Positions 47,464-58,279 of a stretch of DNA of 64,000 nucleotides are shown here, in pieces. This DNA is from Onchidella celtica. Its lineage: Eukaryota; Mollusca; Gastropoda; Systellommatophora; Onchidiidae. The stretch is taken from positions 28,741,752-28,805,751 of the forward strand of contig OZ007575.1 of NCBI GenBank assembly GCA_963931925.1. Direction: 5' to 3'. Position 1 is the first letter of the stretch; the number at the start of each line of letters is the position of its first letter. The notes under the pieces are model-generated. The model did not search any database. It saw nothing but the letters and a program-made list of their open reading frames with translations, and had not been told where the DNA came from. Both the position numbers and the translations under genes were made by a program.

Positions 47464-47994
47464 CTAGGCTCGACTAAGGTAGTCGGCGATATGATTGCTG
47501 GTTCCTGGAATTGGTTGAATAACGAAGGTGTACGGCTGTAAAGCCAATGCCCATCTAGACAAGCGTGGGCTGGACGAACGATTCTTCGACAAAAATGTCA
47601 GTGGCTTGTGGTCTGTCTGGATACAAAATTCTCATCCCATGAGATAACGTCCCAATTTCTGGACGGACCAGACAATGGCAAGACACTCACGCTCTATCAC
47701 AGAATACTTTCTTTCTCTCTGCAATAACTTCCTACTGACATAACATACAGGATGGAGACATTCGTTCTTCTCCTGTAGAAGACAAGCGCCGACACCAGAG
47801 TCCGACGCATCCGTTCTGAGGATAAAATTAGATCGAGAATCGGGTAATATCAGAATGGGTGACGATGATAATGCTGTCACCAAATTATCAAATGCTGTCT
47901 GACATTCAGACGTCCACTGGACCTTATCGGGTTGTCCCTTCTTAGTAAGGTCAGTAAGAGAAGATGACAAGGAGGAAAAATTTGGAATGAACTT
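47464..47994 (-). pseudogene. RNase H of array unit 1 (one nonsense codon)
   Basis: Encodes LTDLTKKGQPDKVQWTSECQ, the catalytic-type DASDSGVGACLLQ, RKYSVIERECLAIVW, then TGA at 47632-47634. The same frame continues past it with QTDHKPLTFLSKN and HIADYLSRA to a natural TAG at 47464. The TGA sits where this family usually has Arg; a CpG transition is a likely cause. The frame differs by one from the RT frame because of an A-run expansion at 47991-47998. Both defects recur in unit 2. Confidence 0.88.
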
Positions 47995-49312
47995 TTCTGT
48001 AATAATTTAAAATTCCGACTAAGCTTCTGACTTGTTTCTTTGTTTTAGGGATTTGCAACCCTACTAACTTGTCAATTTTTGTTTCTTCAGGTCTCTGAAC
48101 ACCTCTACCCACAATATGTCCTAAGAATATTATCTCTGGACATGCCAAATCCATCTTTGCGGGTTTAGCAGTTAACCCAAAATGACGTAATCGTTGAAAA
48201 ATTACTGTTAGTGTCTGAATATGATCAGACCATGTCGACGTATGGCATGCTATATCGTCAAAGAATGACACGACATTAGGTATGTCCTTCAACACTAATC
48301 TCATTAATAGTGCAAACGTCGCTGGCGCGTTTACCAACCCAAATGGCATGACCTTAAATTGGAATAATCCAATGGGCGTTTGGAACGCCGTGTATTGTTT
48401 AGACTCCTCAGTAAGCGGGATTTCCCAATAACCTTTCGTTAAATCAATCTTGGAAAACCACGTGGACCCGGCCAATGAAGCTATTAATTCCTCCTGGAAC
48501 GGGATAGGCTCCCTATCGCCTACCGTAATAGTGTTCAATCTTCGAAAATCAATACAGAACCGCACCGATCCATCAAGTTTTTTCACGAGGACGATGGGTG
48601 ATGAATACGGCGATGTTGATGGTTCTATCACATCTAACTTCAACATTGACTCAACTTCCTTTATGACTCTATCTCTCGAAGAAAACGGCAACGGATACGG
48701 TCTAAGAAATACTGGCTTATCCGAAGTCAACTTTATTTGGTGCTCGATCACTGTAGTGCGACCCGGCAAATCCGTAACAACATCCGGAAATGACGCTAAC
48801 AGGGTCTCAAGTTCCCTACTCCTTGAACTCGTAAGGTCAGGGTTAATTTTTACGTCCCTGTAACCTTGTGTCGGAGTTAACTCCGGCAATTGAATTTGTA
48901 ACTCCTCCTGCGCCTCGGTGTCGCTTACGTCACAGTCCAACTGGTCTACGACCCCCGTACAAGCGGTAGAGAAGACAGTCTCCTTTGGTCTTGTCTGTGC
49001 ACACAGATACTGTGGTCTCTCATAAAATCTCTGTAGCATATTAACATGGAAAACCTTACTCGCTCCATCAATGTGGATAGCGTAATCTACCTTTGAAACA
49101 ACTCGCTCAATAACATAAGGGCCTTTCCATGTCATCAATAACTTATTATGGTCCGTAGGTAACAACAGCAGAACCTTGTCTCCTGGCTTAAAAATTCTCA
49201 GTTTGGACCCTCTATCTTTATAGTCTTTTGCTCTTTTCGAAGCGATACCAGAAGCTTCTTGTGCTATAGTGCGCGCTGAAGATAGTCTTTCTCTTAAATC
49301 AACAAGGTACTG
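47951..49312 (-). pseudogene. Integrase C-domain + reverse transcriptase of array unit 1
   Basis: In coding order: the helical QYLVDLRERL segment, the chromatin/GPY-type module (KPGDKVLLLLPTDHN, MTWKGPYVIERVV), a linker, then RT. RT motifs include VIEPSTSPYSSPIVLVKK, VRFCIDFRRLN, FSKIDLTKGYWEIPL, FKVMPFGLVNAPATF, the catalytic SFFDDIA and FLGHIVG. So the integrase end lies upstream of RT. A single-base expansion in AGAAAAG (47991-47998) shifts the frame at the RT/RNase H border. The open frame formally starts at 49429, but its first ~39 codons are the integrase N-domain read out of frame. Confidence 0.9.
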
Positions 49313-51587
49313 AAACCTTTTTAAACGGTTCCGAAACCGTGGGGATCTTTTGACGAGGAGCCTGGGGTGAACGACCCTTATGCGTCGTCTTTTGGCACGC
49401 ACTGCACGTCTTACAATATAAACGTACATCTCTGTATACTGACGGCCAATAAAAATCTTTCAGAATTCTCTGCTTGATTCTAGCACTTCCCATATGATCC
49501 GCTAATGGAACATCATGGGCCAGACGCAATACTGTAGCAATTAACGACCGTGGCACGACGACCTGCTTTTGAATGGAAGCCACTGTGACGTACATACGGA
49601 ACAGAATGCCCCCCTGGACAAAAAAAGAAGATGACCCGTTCTTATATCTCCTCGTTTTCTCGGTTCGCGCTTCCCCAAAACATGGGTTTAATGATGGGTC
49701 CTCCCTTTGTAATCTCGCCAAGCGCTCTGGCGTGATATCTAGGTTGACCGCTGGCGTCGCCAAAGGTCTAATCTTATCTTTATCAGCTACCCGTCGACGT
49801 GTTTCGACCGCGGCGCAAAAGTCAATACCTTTCGATTGCGACCATGCTTGCACGTTCTCATCGGAAGGGGAAACTACCCGTGATACATTCCCAATGATGA
49901 GCTGGGCGCCTGGAAAACAACCAACGACTGCTTCGACTTCCCCGCTAAGGAAAGGTGTATCTATCATTATTCTTGCCATGGGTAATTTCTCAATGGCCCC
50001 CGAAAATTGGATGCACGGGACAGTCTCACCTGTAAGCTGTGAATCCCGAATGCAGTCTCTATGCACTCCCACAACGGTAGATCCCGTATCTCGTAAAACC
50101 GAGACCGGTTCGTCCCCAACAAACCCCGGATAAACCCTAAGACCACCTCCTGTATGACATGAATTTATAACGGGGATCTTTCTCCCACAAGGTAAAACAC
50201 CGGAAGATAATAACTTCTCACAACTGGGACACTTAGAATACTGTCCGCCTCCGTTGTCCGATGTAACACACGCAGCCGCATGATGAAATTTATTTGGGGA
50301 ACATGGACTGGAGCTACTGTCCACGTTCGCCGCTATCCTACCTGCAGGGCAGTTCACGCTGATGTGATCTGCTCTTCCGCAGTTCCAACACTTCGCGGCC
50401 CTACACTCGCGCGAAAAGTGACCCACGCGTCCGCAAGTCCAACACTCCGCTCCCTGTGCTGCTCTAGGCCTGGGTCCCCGTGACCCCTCGCGACCGGAAC
50501 TAGAGTCCCTATGCCGTCGGTCATCGGCAAAGGTCACAACTCGCCCCCGGCCATTACCGCGACCTAGCCCTCCTGCTCGGTCAAACTTACCGGATCCATA
50601 CGCCGGTGATTGGTGATAGCCCCTATGCTGCCCCTGGGCTTGCCCACTATAGGCACCACGCTGACGCGACCTGTCCCTAAGTCCTGCCGGCGACCCCTCG
50701 ACAACGGCGACGTACCCAGCATCTTGGACGTATGCCCTGGCGACTGGTTTGGACGGATGCGCCGTACGGTATGCCTCCGCCAACTCAGACGCCTCCTGCA
50801 CCGTCGCGGGTTCGTTCTCTTTCAGGAAAGCCACCAGATCTTTGTGGCACGACGCGTACAGCTGGTCACGGATCATTAAGTCTTTCAGTTTAGCAAAATC
50901 CGCGCCCACATGCGCCAGGTCTACCCAGTTCGCGAAATACTCCGTTAGTCTCGCGACGAAGGCAGCAAAGTCCTCCCTGGTGTCTGCACGTGCTCGCCTA
51001 AACTGCTCCCGGAAATATTCCTCGGTACGCGTAAATCGGCGAAGCAGCAAAGCCTTCAGCTTATCGTAGTCTTGCACGTCTTCGCGCTGTAGCTCTTTCA
51101 AGTAGGTTAACGCTCGCCCCTGCAATAGCGATGCCAGGTACGTGGCCCATAATTCCTTATTGTCCCCCCATTGCAATTGTGCGTTCAGTTCGAACCTGTA
51201 AAGGAAGGCGTCTATGTCGTCCTTCCGGTCGTCGAACGTAGGGAGCTTAATCCTAACGCCACCTTTATTGGGTACCTGCCGCTCAACTGTTTCTGTTGGC
51301 GCACTCTTTTTGATTTCCAACTCCGCTATTCTTACTCGCGCGTCTGTCTCCCGCTCTTGAGCTTCTATCTCCTTTAACCTTATCTCCTGCTCCCGTTCTT
51401 GAGCTTCTATCTCCTTTAACTTAAGCTCCCTCTCCTCTTCCTTATCCTTAGCCTCTTTTTCTCGCTCTCTATCCTTGGCACGCTCATCGCGCAAATCCGC
51501 CTGCTGTTCTTTAATCCAGCCGCGTAGCTCCTCTCCCTCCAGGCCAAGTTCCTTACCCAACTTCATTAGTTGTTGGAGTTCCGCCAT
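49299..51587 (-). CDS. Gag-protease-integrase N-domain ORF of array unit 1
   Basis: 762 codons from an ATG at 51587 preceded by a long leader. Residues 1-98: Glu/Lys/Arg-rich coiled coil with a repeated LKEIEAQERE. 110-280: capsid region (IDAFLYRFE, YLASLLQGRALTYLKEL, IRDQLYASCHKDLVAFLKEN) whose last part resembles the SCAN fold, known to derive from Gmr1-like capsids. 300-380: Arg/Gly-rich. 382-395 and 400-413: two CCHC knuckles (CWTCGRVGHFSREC, CWNCGRADHISVNC). 500-502: protease DTG in VLRDTGSTVVG. 691-731: integrase HHCC zinc domain (H691, H698, C728, C731). The frame runs off at 49299 just after EPFKKVSV, where the integrase core should begin. Confidence 0.92.
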   Translation of the reverse strand: MAELQQLMKLGKELGLEGEELRGWIKEQQADLRDERAKDREREKEAKDKEEERELKLKEIEAQEREQEIRLKEIEAQERETDARVRIAELEIKKSAPTETVERQVPNKGGVRIKLPTFDDRKDDIDAFLYRFELNAQLQWGDNKELWATYLASLLQGRALTYLKELQREDVQDYDKLKALLLRRFTRTEEYFREQFRRARADTREDFAAFVARLTEYFANWVDLAHVGADFAKLKDLMIRDQLYASCHKDLVAFLKENEPATVQEASELAEAYRTAHPSKPVARAYVQDAGYVAVVEGSPAGLRDRSRQRGAYSGQAQGQHRGYHQSPAYGSGKFDRAGGLGRGNGRGRVVTFADDRRHRDSSSGREGSRGPRPRAAQGAECWTCGRVGHFSRECRAAKCWNCGRADHISVNCPAGRIAANVDSSSSPCSPNKFHHAAACVTSDNGGGQYSKCPSCEKLLSSGVLPCGRKIPVINSCHTGGGLRVYPGFVGDEPVSVLRDTGSTVVGVHRDCIRDSQLTGETVPCIQFSGAIEKLPMARIMIDTPFLSGEVEAVVGCFPGAQLIIGNVSRVVSPSDENVQAWSQSKGIDFCAAVETRRRVADKDKIRPLATPAVNLDITPERLARLQREDPSLNPCFGEARTEKTRRYKNGSSSFFVQGGILFRMYVTVASIQKQVVVPRSLIATVLRLAHDVPLADHMGSARIKQRILKDFYWPSVYRDVRLYCKTCSACQKTTHKGRSPQAPRQKIPTVSEPFKKVSVPC

Positions 51588-52547
51588 TCACAGATTTATG
51601 GTTATGGTATCTCTTATTAAGACGACCAACCTGTCGGTATGATCACTAACGATACGACCAGAGACCTGAGATCACACCAGATATAACAATACCCAGTTGT
51701 CTCAAATACAATTCAGAAATTTACCTTTACAGCACAACTAATTCTATATCTATAAAATGTATAGCACTATTAATTATAAAAGAAAATAGAAACGACAAGA
51801 ATGAAGAAATACAGTAAAAGGACCACAAGTACGTCAAGGACAACGAACCAGACTAGGACAAAGACCTAAAAAAGAAAATATAATGGAAAAAAAAATTTGC
51901 AACCTAACTACGCCGATTACACTACAAGGTACGAACAAGAACAGAGTCTGAAAAAAAAGAACGTATCTATAGATAGGTAGAAAGAGGGACAAGAGAATAC
52001 GTCTTCCTGCGGAACAGAGAAGATATCGACGATACAACTAAACAAAAATACAGGTCCCTATAGAACTGTTCACTGTGATGAACGAAGTTCCAAATTTAGC
52101 CCACCTCCCGAAGAGGACAAACTACGCTCACCACAGCAAACCCGCGCCACCGCCCGTATAATCAATTACAACGAAAACAGAAAAACAGCAGGAAAAGACA
52201 GAAGAAAAGACAGCCCTCAATCCAGGGCACAAAATTTTCACTTAACTTTCACCCTAGATTTCAATTTCTCCCTTTCCTCGGAGCTCTGGCTGCTTGACCT
52301 CTACAGGCTGGCACGCACACTCTGCAGAAATTTAAGTACACATTAATACATATTCATCAAAATACATGCATCAATACATATTATTATTCATAAACATACA
52401 TAAATCATATCATCATGAAATTCCCATTCATCCCACGAAAAAGGATAACAGCACGAATTCCTAGCACGACAGAAAAACAACTAGATATAACGAATACACA
52501 ATGTCAAAATGACCACAGGTAAACAGGACGAGCCCCCAGTGTCACAA
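51588..52547 (-). other. Untranslated leader of array unit 1
   Basis: About 960 bases between the primer-binding site and the gag ATG, A/T-rich with short spurious frames (such as 51834-52037). It probably holds the packaging signal, which cannot be recognised by eye. The identical leader of unit 2 is at 58280-59239. Confidence 0.6.
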
Positions 52548-52561
52548 CGGACGAGCCCCCA
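52538..52561 (-). promoter_or_regulatory. tRNA-Pro primer-binding site of unit 1 (proximal copy at 52548-52561)
   Basis: On the coding strand the LTR end is followed by one C and then TGGGGGCTCGTCCG, complementary to the 3' end of tRNA-Pro (CGGACGAGCCCCCA). A second copy of TGGGGGCTCGTCC lies 23 bases further into the leader (52526-52538), preceded by a copy of the LTR terminus TTGTGACA. Confidence 0.88.
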
Positions 52562-52562
52562 G

Positions 52563-53800
52563 TGTCACAAATCCCAGACTGGGAGATGTAATAAGTATGA
52601 CAGGACAACAATCGCGAACAAACAAGTTTAACACTTAACAGAACAACCCATCAGACTCACACATTTATTAAACATAATTATACATATAATAGCGCAATTA
52701 CATACATTATATTATTGAAATGCACTGCCGTACAACGGCCTTATTCTCACACACACTCTCCCTCGGATCCACAATCCGGTAGTTACTCCTAAAGGCACTT
52801 CGGCCTCAGCCTCTCCCTCAGGGTCTTAATAGCACATTAATAATTTACTGGCACCGCAGTCTCTCAATATCACCTTCCTATTGTCATACACCTTAGCACT
52901 CCCCTAGCACCTCAGCAGGGCAATAACACATTATTATTTCCATAGCCATCAACATGGCAACAACATAATATCAGTTCACTAGCCTATCAACATGGCAACA
53001 ATATAGTATCTCATTCACTCTCATATCTACGTCCCTGTCCGTGGCCTGACTGCCACGACTTTATGTGCCTCTACTGTCCTGCACTGACAGCCTCACTTCT
53101 GGCCTATGTGTGGCCTCCGGCCCTATGCTGGCCTATCCCCTGTGCTCATCGAGGTGGCTCTGCGGCCCGTCCCCGACACCTACAAGAATAATATTACATT
53201 GGTATAATACCCTACCATTTCTATTCACTCCACCTCTCCTTACAACCCATGAAACGTACACACACTAGTTCACCTTTCACTCACCACACATCTTACGGTA
53301 ACACACTTCCATCGGAGTACACACTACTCACTCGCGCTACAAATCCATGAACTCACTTTCATCTATCGCTCGTGGCGCACATTGCTATATCCAATATCAA
53401 GGACTTCCACATTCCTCACATATACTTATTCACATCATGGTAATAGACGAATATAATATAATACATCAATCATAATAATCAATCAACGTTCTACATACCA
53501 GTCATAACTGGAAAGACTCTCACTAGTCTTCTCGACTGCTTCCCTTTATGTCCGCCCGATGGGCTCTTATTCACAGGTCCGATCCGTAGGACCTTCTAAC
53601 TTGCAGTGATAGTAATCCAGCGCTTTCGCCTCATTCAGACTTCCACACCACTCATACACGCACGCTTTTCCCACTTGTCTGCATGAGTTATTTTTACTCT
53701 TCCCCTTTCACGTCTTTTCCTATCCGTCTGTCGTGAGCTCTTCTTATTCTACACCCGCTCTGTAGCAATCCCCTTAATTGCACTCACTCCACTCGTGACA
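52563..53800 (-). repeat. LTR 2 (shared middle LTR)
   Basis: 1238 bp, serving as 5' LTR of the lower unit and 3' LTR of the upper unit. No target duplication at either edge. Differs from LTR 1 by T to C at 53471. Confidence 0.95.
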
Positions 53801-53821
53801 TCATCCCCCACCCCAAAAAAA
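53801..53821 (-). promoter_or_regulatory. Polypurine tract of unit 2
   Basis: Identical to that of unit 1, abutting LTR 2. Confidence 0.8.
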
Positions 53822-54155
53822 TTAATGCAATTAATTTCAAATCGCATCAAGATGACTGTCAACGAGTGAGCGTGAGCAATACCTACACTAGAAAAATGAC
53901 CTAGCAGTTCCCCTAGTATATAGAATACCGAAATCAGGGGAAAATATGGGGATCAATATGGCCTGCAATATGCATATATGTGTCACATCATGAATAGCTA
54001 ACTAAACACAATATCTAATACAGAATCAAAAACCACTCAACCTATCAACCATTCTTCATATCATATTTATAATGTCAATATTTTAAAGTCGACTCATTCA
54101 CACAGATCCTGTCAATGTTCCTGTCCTCCGATGTATAAGCTCCTGAAATCTTCCC

Positions 54156-54686
54156 CTAGGCTCGACTAAGGTAGTCGGCGATATGATTGCTGGTTCCTGG
54201 AATTGGTTGAATAACGAAGGTGTACGGCTGTAAAGCCAATGCCCATCTAGACAAGCGTGGGCTGGACGAACGATTCTTCGACAAAAATGTCAGTGGCTTG
54301 TGGTCTGTCTGGATACAAAATTCTCATCCCATGAGATAACGTCCCAATTTCTGGACGGACCAGACAATGGCAAGACACTCACGCTCTATCACAGAATACT
54401 TTCTTTCTCTCTGCAATAACTTCCTACTGACATAACATACAGGATGGAGACATTCGTTCTTCTCCTGTAGAAGACAAGCGCCGACACCAGAGTCCGACGC
54501 ATCCGTTCTGAGGATAAAATTAGATCGAGAATCGGGTAATATCAGAATGGGTGACGATGATAATGCTGTCACCAAATTATCAAATGCTGTCTGACATTCA
54601 GACGTCCACTGGACCTTATCGGGTTGTCCCTTCTTAGTAAGGTCAGTAAGAGAAGATGACAAGGAGGAAAAATTTGGAATGAACTT
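54156..54686 (-). pseudogene. RNase H of array unit 2 (same nonsense codon)
   Basis: Identical to unit 1, including TGA at 54324-54326 and the expanded A run at 54683-54690. Confidence 0.88.
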
Positions 54687-56004
54687 TTCTGTAATAATTT
54701 AAAATTCCGACTAAGCTTCTGACTTGTTTCTTTGTTTTAGGGATTTGCAACCCTACTAACTTGTCAATTTTTGTTTCTTCAGGTCTCTGAACACCTCTAC
54801 CCACAATATGTCCTAAGAATATTATCTCTGGACATGCCAAATCCATCTTTGCGGGTTTAGCAGTTAACCCAAAATGACGTAATCGTTGAAAAATTACTGT
54901 TAGTGTCTGAATATGATCAGACCATGTCGACGTATGGCATGCTATATCGTCAAAGAATGACACGACATTAGGTATGTCCTTCAACACTAATCTCATTAAT
55001 AGTGCAAACGTCGCTGGCGCGTTTACCAACCCAAATGGCATGACCTTAAATTGGAATAATCCAATGGGCGTTTGGAACGCCGTGTATTGTTTAGACTCCT
55101 CAGTAAGCGGGATTTCCCAATAACCTTTCGTTAAATCAATCTTGGAAAACCACGTGGACCCGGCCAATGAAGCTATTAATTCCTCCTGGAACGGGATAGG
55201 CTCCCTATCGCCTACCGTAATAGTGTTCAATCTTCGAAAATCAATACAGAACCGCACCGATCCATCAAGTTTTTTCACGAGGACGATGGGTGATGAATAC
55301 GGCGATGTTGATGGTTCTATCACATCTAACTTCAACATTGACTCAACTTCCTTTATGACTCTATCTCTCGAAGAAAACGGCAACGGATACGGTCTAAGAA
55401 ATACTGGCTTATCCGAAGTCAACTTTATTTGGTGCTCGATCACTGTAGTGCGACCCGGCAAATCCGTAACAACATCCGGAAATGACGCTAACAGGGTCTC
55501 AAGTTCCCTACTCCTTGAACTCGTAAGGTCAGGGTTAATTTTTACGTCCCTGTAACCTTGTGTCGGAGTTAACTCCGGCAATTGAATTTGTAACTCCTCC
55601 TGCGCCTCGGTGTCGCTTACGTCACAGTCCAACTGGTCTACGACCCCCGTACAAGCGGTAGAGAAGACAGTCTCCTTTGGTCTTGTCTGTGCACACAGAT
55701 ACTGTGGTCTCTCATAAAATCTCTGTAGCATATTAACATGGAAAACCTTACTCGCTCCATCAATGTGGATAGCGTAATCTACCTTTGAAACAACTCGCTC
55801 AATAACATAAGGGCCTTTCCATGTCATCAATAACTTATTATGGTCCGTAGGTAACAACAGCAGAACCTTGTCTCCTGGCTTAAAAATTCTCAGTTTGGAC
55901 CCTCTATCTTTATAGTCTTTTGCTCTTTTCGAAGCGATACCAGAAGCTTCTTGTGCTATAGTGCGCGCTGAAGATAGTCTTTCTCTTAAATCAACAAGGT
56001 ACTG
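54643..56004 (-). pseudogene. Integrase C-domain + reverse transcriptase of array unit 2
   Basis: Translated sequence identical to unit 1 over 492 codons, with the same frameshift and the same missing integrase core at its start. Confidence 0.9.
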
Positions 56005-58279
56005 AAACCTTTTTAAACGGTTCCGAAACCGTGGGGATCTTTTGACGAGGAGCCTGGGGTGAACGACCCTTATGCGTCGTCTTTTGGCACGCACTGCACG
56101 TCTTACAATATAAACGTACATCTCTGTATACTGACGGCCAATAAAAATCTTTCAGAATTCTCTGCTTGATTCTAGCACTTCCCATATGATCCGCTAATGG
56201 AACATCATGGGCCAGACGCAATACTGTAGCAATTAACGACCGTGGCACGACGACCTGCTTTTGAATGGAAGCCACTGTGACGTACATACGGAACAGAATG
56301 CCCCCCTGGACAAAAAAAGAAGATGACCCGTTCTTATATCTCCTCGTTTTCTCGGTTCGCGCTTCCCCAAAACATGGGTTTAATGATGGGTCCTCCCTTT
56401 GTAATCTCGCCAAGCGCTCTGGCGTGATATCTAGGTTGACCGCTGGCGTCGCCAAAGGTCTAATCTTATCTTTATCAGCTACCCGTCGACGTGTTTCGAC
56501 CGCGGCGCAAAAGTCAATACCTTTCGATTGCGACCATGCTTGCACGTTCTCATCGGAAGGGGAAACTACCCGTGATACATTCCCAATGATGAGCTGGGCG
56601 CCTGGAAAACAACCAACGACTGCTTCGACTTCCCCGCTAAGGAAAGGTGTATCTATCATTATTCTTGCCATGGGTAATTTCTCAATGGCCCCCGAAAATT
56701 GGATGCACGGGACAGTCTCACCTGTAAGCTGTGAATCCCGAATGCAGTCTCTATGCACTCCCACAACGGTAGATCCCGTATCTCGTAAAACCGAGACCGG
56801 TTCGTCCCCAACAAACCCCGGATAAACCCTAAGACCACCTCCTGTATGACATGAATTTATAACGGGGATCTTTCTCCCACAAGGTAAAACACCGGAAGAT
56901 AATAACTTCTCACAACTGGGACACTTAGAATACTGTCCGCCTCCGTTGTCCGATGTAACACACGCAGCCGCATGATGAAATTTATTTGGGGAACATGGAC
57001 TGGAGCTACTGTCCACGTTCGCCGCTATCCTACCTGCAGGGCAGTTCACGCTGATGTGATCTGCTCTTCCGCAGTTCCAACACTTCGCGGCCCTACACTC
57101 GCGCGAAAAGTGACCCACGCGTCCGCAAGTCCAACACTCCGCTCCCTGTGCTGCTCTAGGCCTGGGTCCCCGTGACCCCTCGCGACCGGAACTAGAGTCC
57201 CTATGCCGTCGGTCATCGGCAAAGGTCACAACTCGCCCCCGGCCATTACCGCGACCTAGCCCTCCTGCTCGGTCAAACTTACCGGATCCATACGCCGGTG
57301 ATTGGTGATAGCCCCTATGCTGCCCCTGGGCTTGCCCACTATAGGCACCACGCTGACGCGACCTGTCCCTAAGTCCTGCCGGCGACCCCTCGACAACGGC
57401 GACGTACCCAGCATCTTGGACGTATGCCCTGGCGACTGGTTTGGACGGATGCGCCGTACGGTATGCCTCCGCCAACTCAGACGCCTCCTGCACCGTCGCG
57501 GGTTCGTTCTCTTTCAGGAAAGCCACCAGATCTTTGTGGCACGACGCGTACAGCTGGTCACGGATCATTAAGTCTTTCAGTTTAGCAAAATCCGCGCCCA
57601 CATGCGCCAGGTCTACCCAGTTCGCGAAATACTCCGTTAGTCTCGCGACGAAGGCAGCAAAGTCCTCCCTGGTGTCTGCACGTGCTCGCCTAAACTGCTC
57701 CCGGAAATATTCCTCGGTACGCGTAAATCGGCGAAGCAGCAAAGCCTTCAGCTTATCGTAGTCTTGCACGTCTTCGCGCTGTAGCTCTTTCAAGTAGGTT
57801 AACGCTCGCCCCTGCAATAGCGATGCCAGGTACGTGGCCCATAATTCCTTATTGTCCCCCCATTGCAATTGTGCGTTCAGTTCGAACCTGTAAAGGAAGG
57901 CGTCTATGTCGTCCTTCCGGTCGTCGAACGTAGGGAGCTTAATCCTAACGCCACCTTTATTGGGTACCTGCCGCTCAACTGTTTCTGTTGGCGCACTCTT
58001 TTTGATTTCCAACTCCGCTATTCTTACTCGCGCGTCTGTCTCCCGCTCTTGAGCTTCTATCTCCTTTAACCTTATCTCCTGCTCCCGTTCTTGAGCTTCT
58101 ATCTCCTTTAACTTAAGCTCCCTCTCCTCTTCCTTATCCTTAGCCTCTTTTTCTCGCTCTCTATCCTTGGCACGCTCATCGCGCAAATCCGCCTGCTGTT
58201 CTTTAATCCAGCCGCGTAGCTCCTCTCCCTCCAGGCCAAGTTCCTTACCCAACTTCATTAGTTGTTGGAGTTCCGCCAT
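55991..58279 (-). CDS. Gag-protease-integrase N-domain ORF of array unit 2
   Basis: 762 codons, identical in translation to the unit 1 ORF: coiled coil, capsid, two zinc knuckles, DTG protease, HHCC, then the same truncated end. If transcribed from LTR 3, this would be the first ORF of the array's own 5' unit. Confidence 0.92.
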   Translation of the reverse strand: MAELQQLMKLGKELGLEGEELRGWIKEQQADLRDERAKDREREKEAKDKEEERELKLKEIEAQEREQEIRLKEIEAQERETDARVRIAELEIKKSAPTETVERQVPNKGGVRIKLPTFDDRKDDIDAFLYRFELNAQLQWGDNKELWATYLASLLQGRALTYLKELQREDVQDYDKLKALLLRRFTRTEEYFREQFRRARADTREDFAAFVARLTEYFANWVDLAHVGADFAKLKDLMIRDQLYASCHKDLVAFLKENEPATVQEASELAEAYRTAHPSKPVARAYVQDAGYVAVVEGSPAGLRDRSRQRGAYSGQAQGQHRGYHQSPAYGSGKFDRAGGLGRGNGRGRVVTFADDRRHRDSSSGREGSRGPRPRAAQGAECWTCGRVGHFSRECRAAKCWNCGRADHISVNCPAGRIAANVDSSSSPCSPNKFHHAAACVTSDNGGGQYSKCPSCEKLLSSGVLPCGRKIPVINSCHTGGGLRVYPGFVGDEPVSVLRDTGSTVVGVHRDCIRDSQLTGETVPCIQFSGAIEKLPMARIMIDTPFLSGEVEAVVGCFPGAQLIIGNVSRVVSPSDENVQAWSQSKGIDFCAAVETRRRVADKDKIRPLATPAVNLDITPERLARLQREDPSLNPCFGEARTEKTRRYKNGSSSFFVQGGILFRMYVTVASIQKQVVVPRSLIATVLRLAHDVPLADHMGSARIKQRILKDFYWPSVYRDVRLYCKTCSACQKTTHKGRSPQAPRQKIPTVSEPFKKVSVPC

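Noticed and set aside
47991..47998. Programmed frameshift between RT and RNase H
   Set aside because: Ty3 elements that shift do so between gag and pol. A shift here would separate domains of one polyprotein, and the neighbouring TGA also points to decay.
49573..50133. 186-codon plus-strand ORF (and its copy at 56265-56825)
   Set aside because: Lies antisense to the Gag-protease ORF, has no domain, and is identical in both units only because the units are identical.
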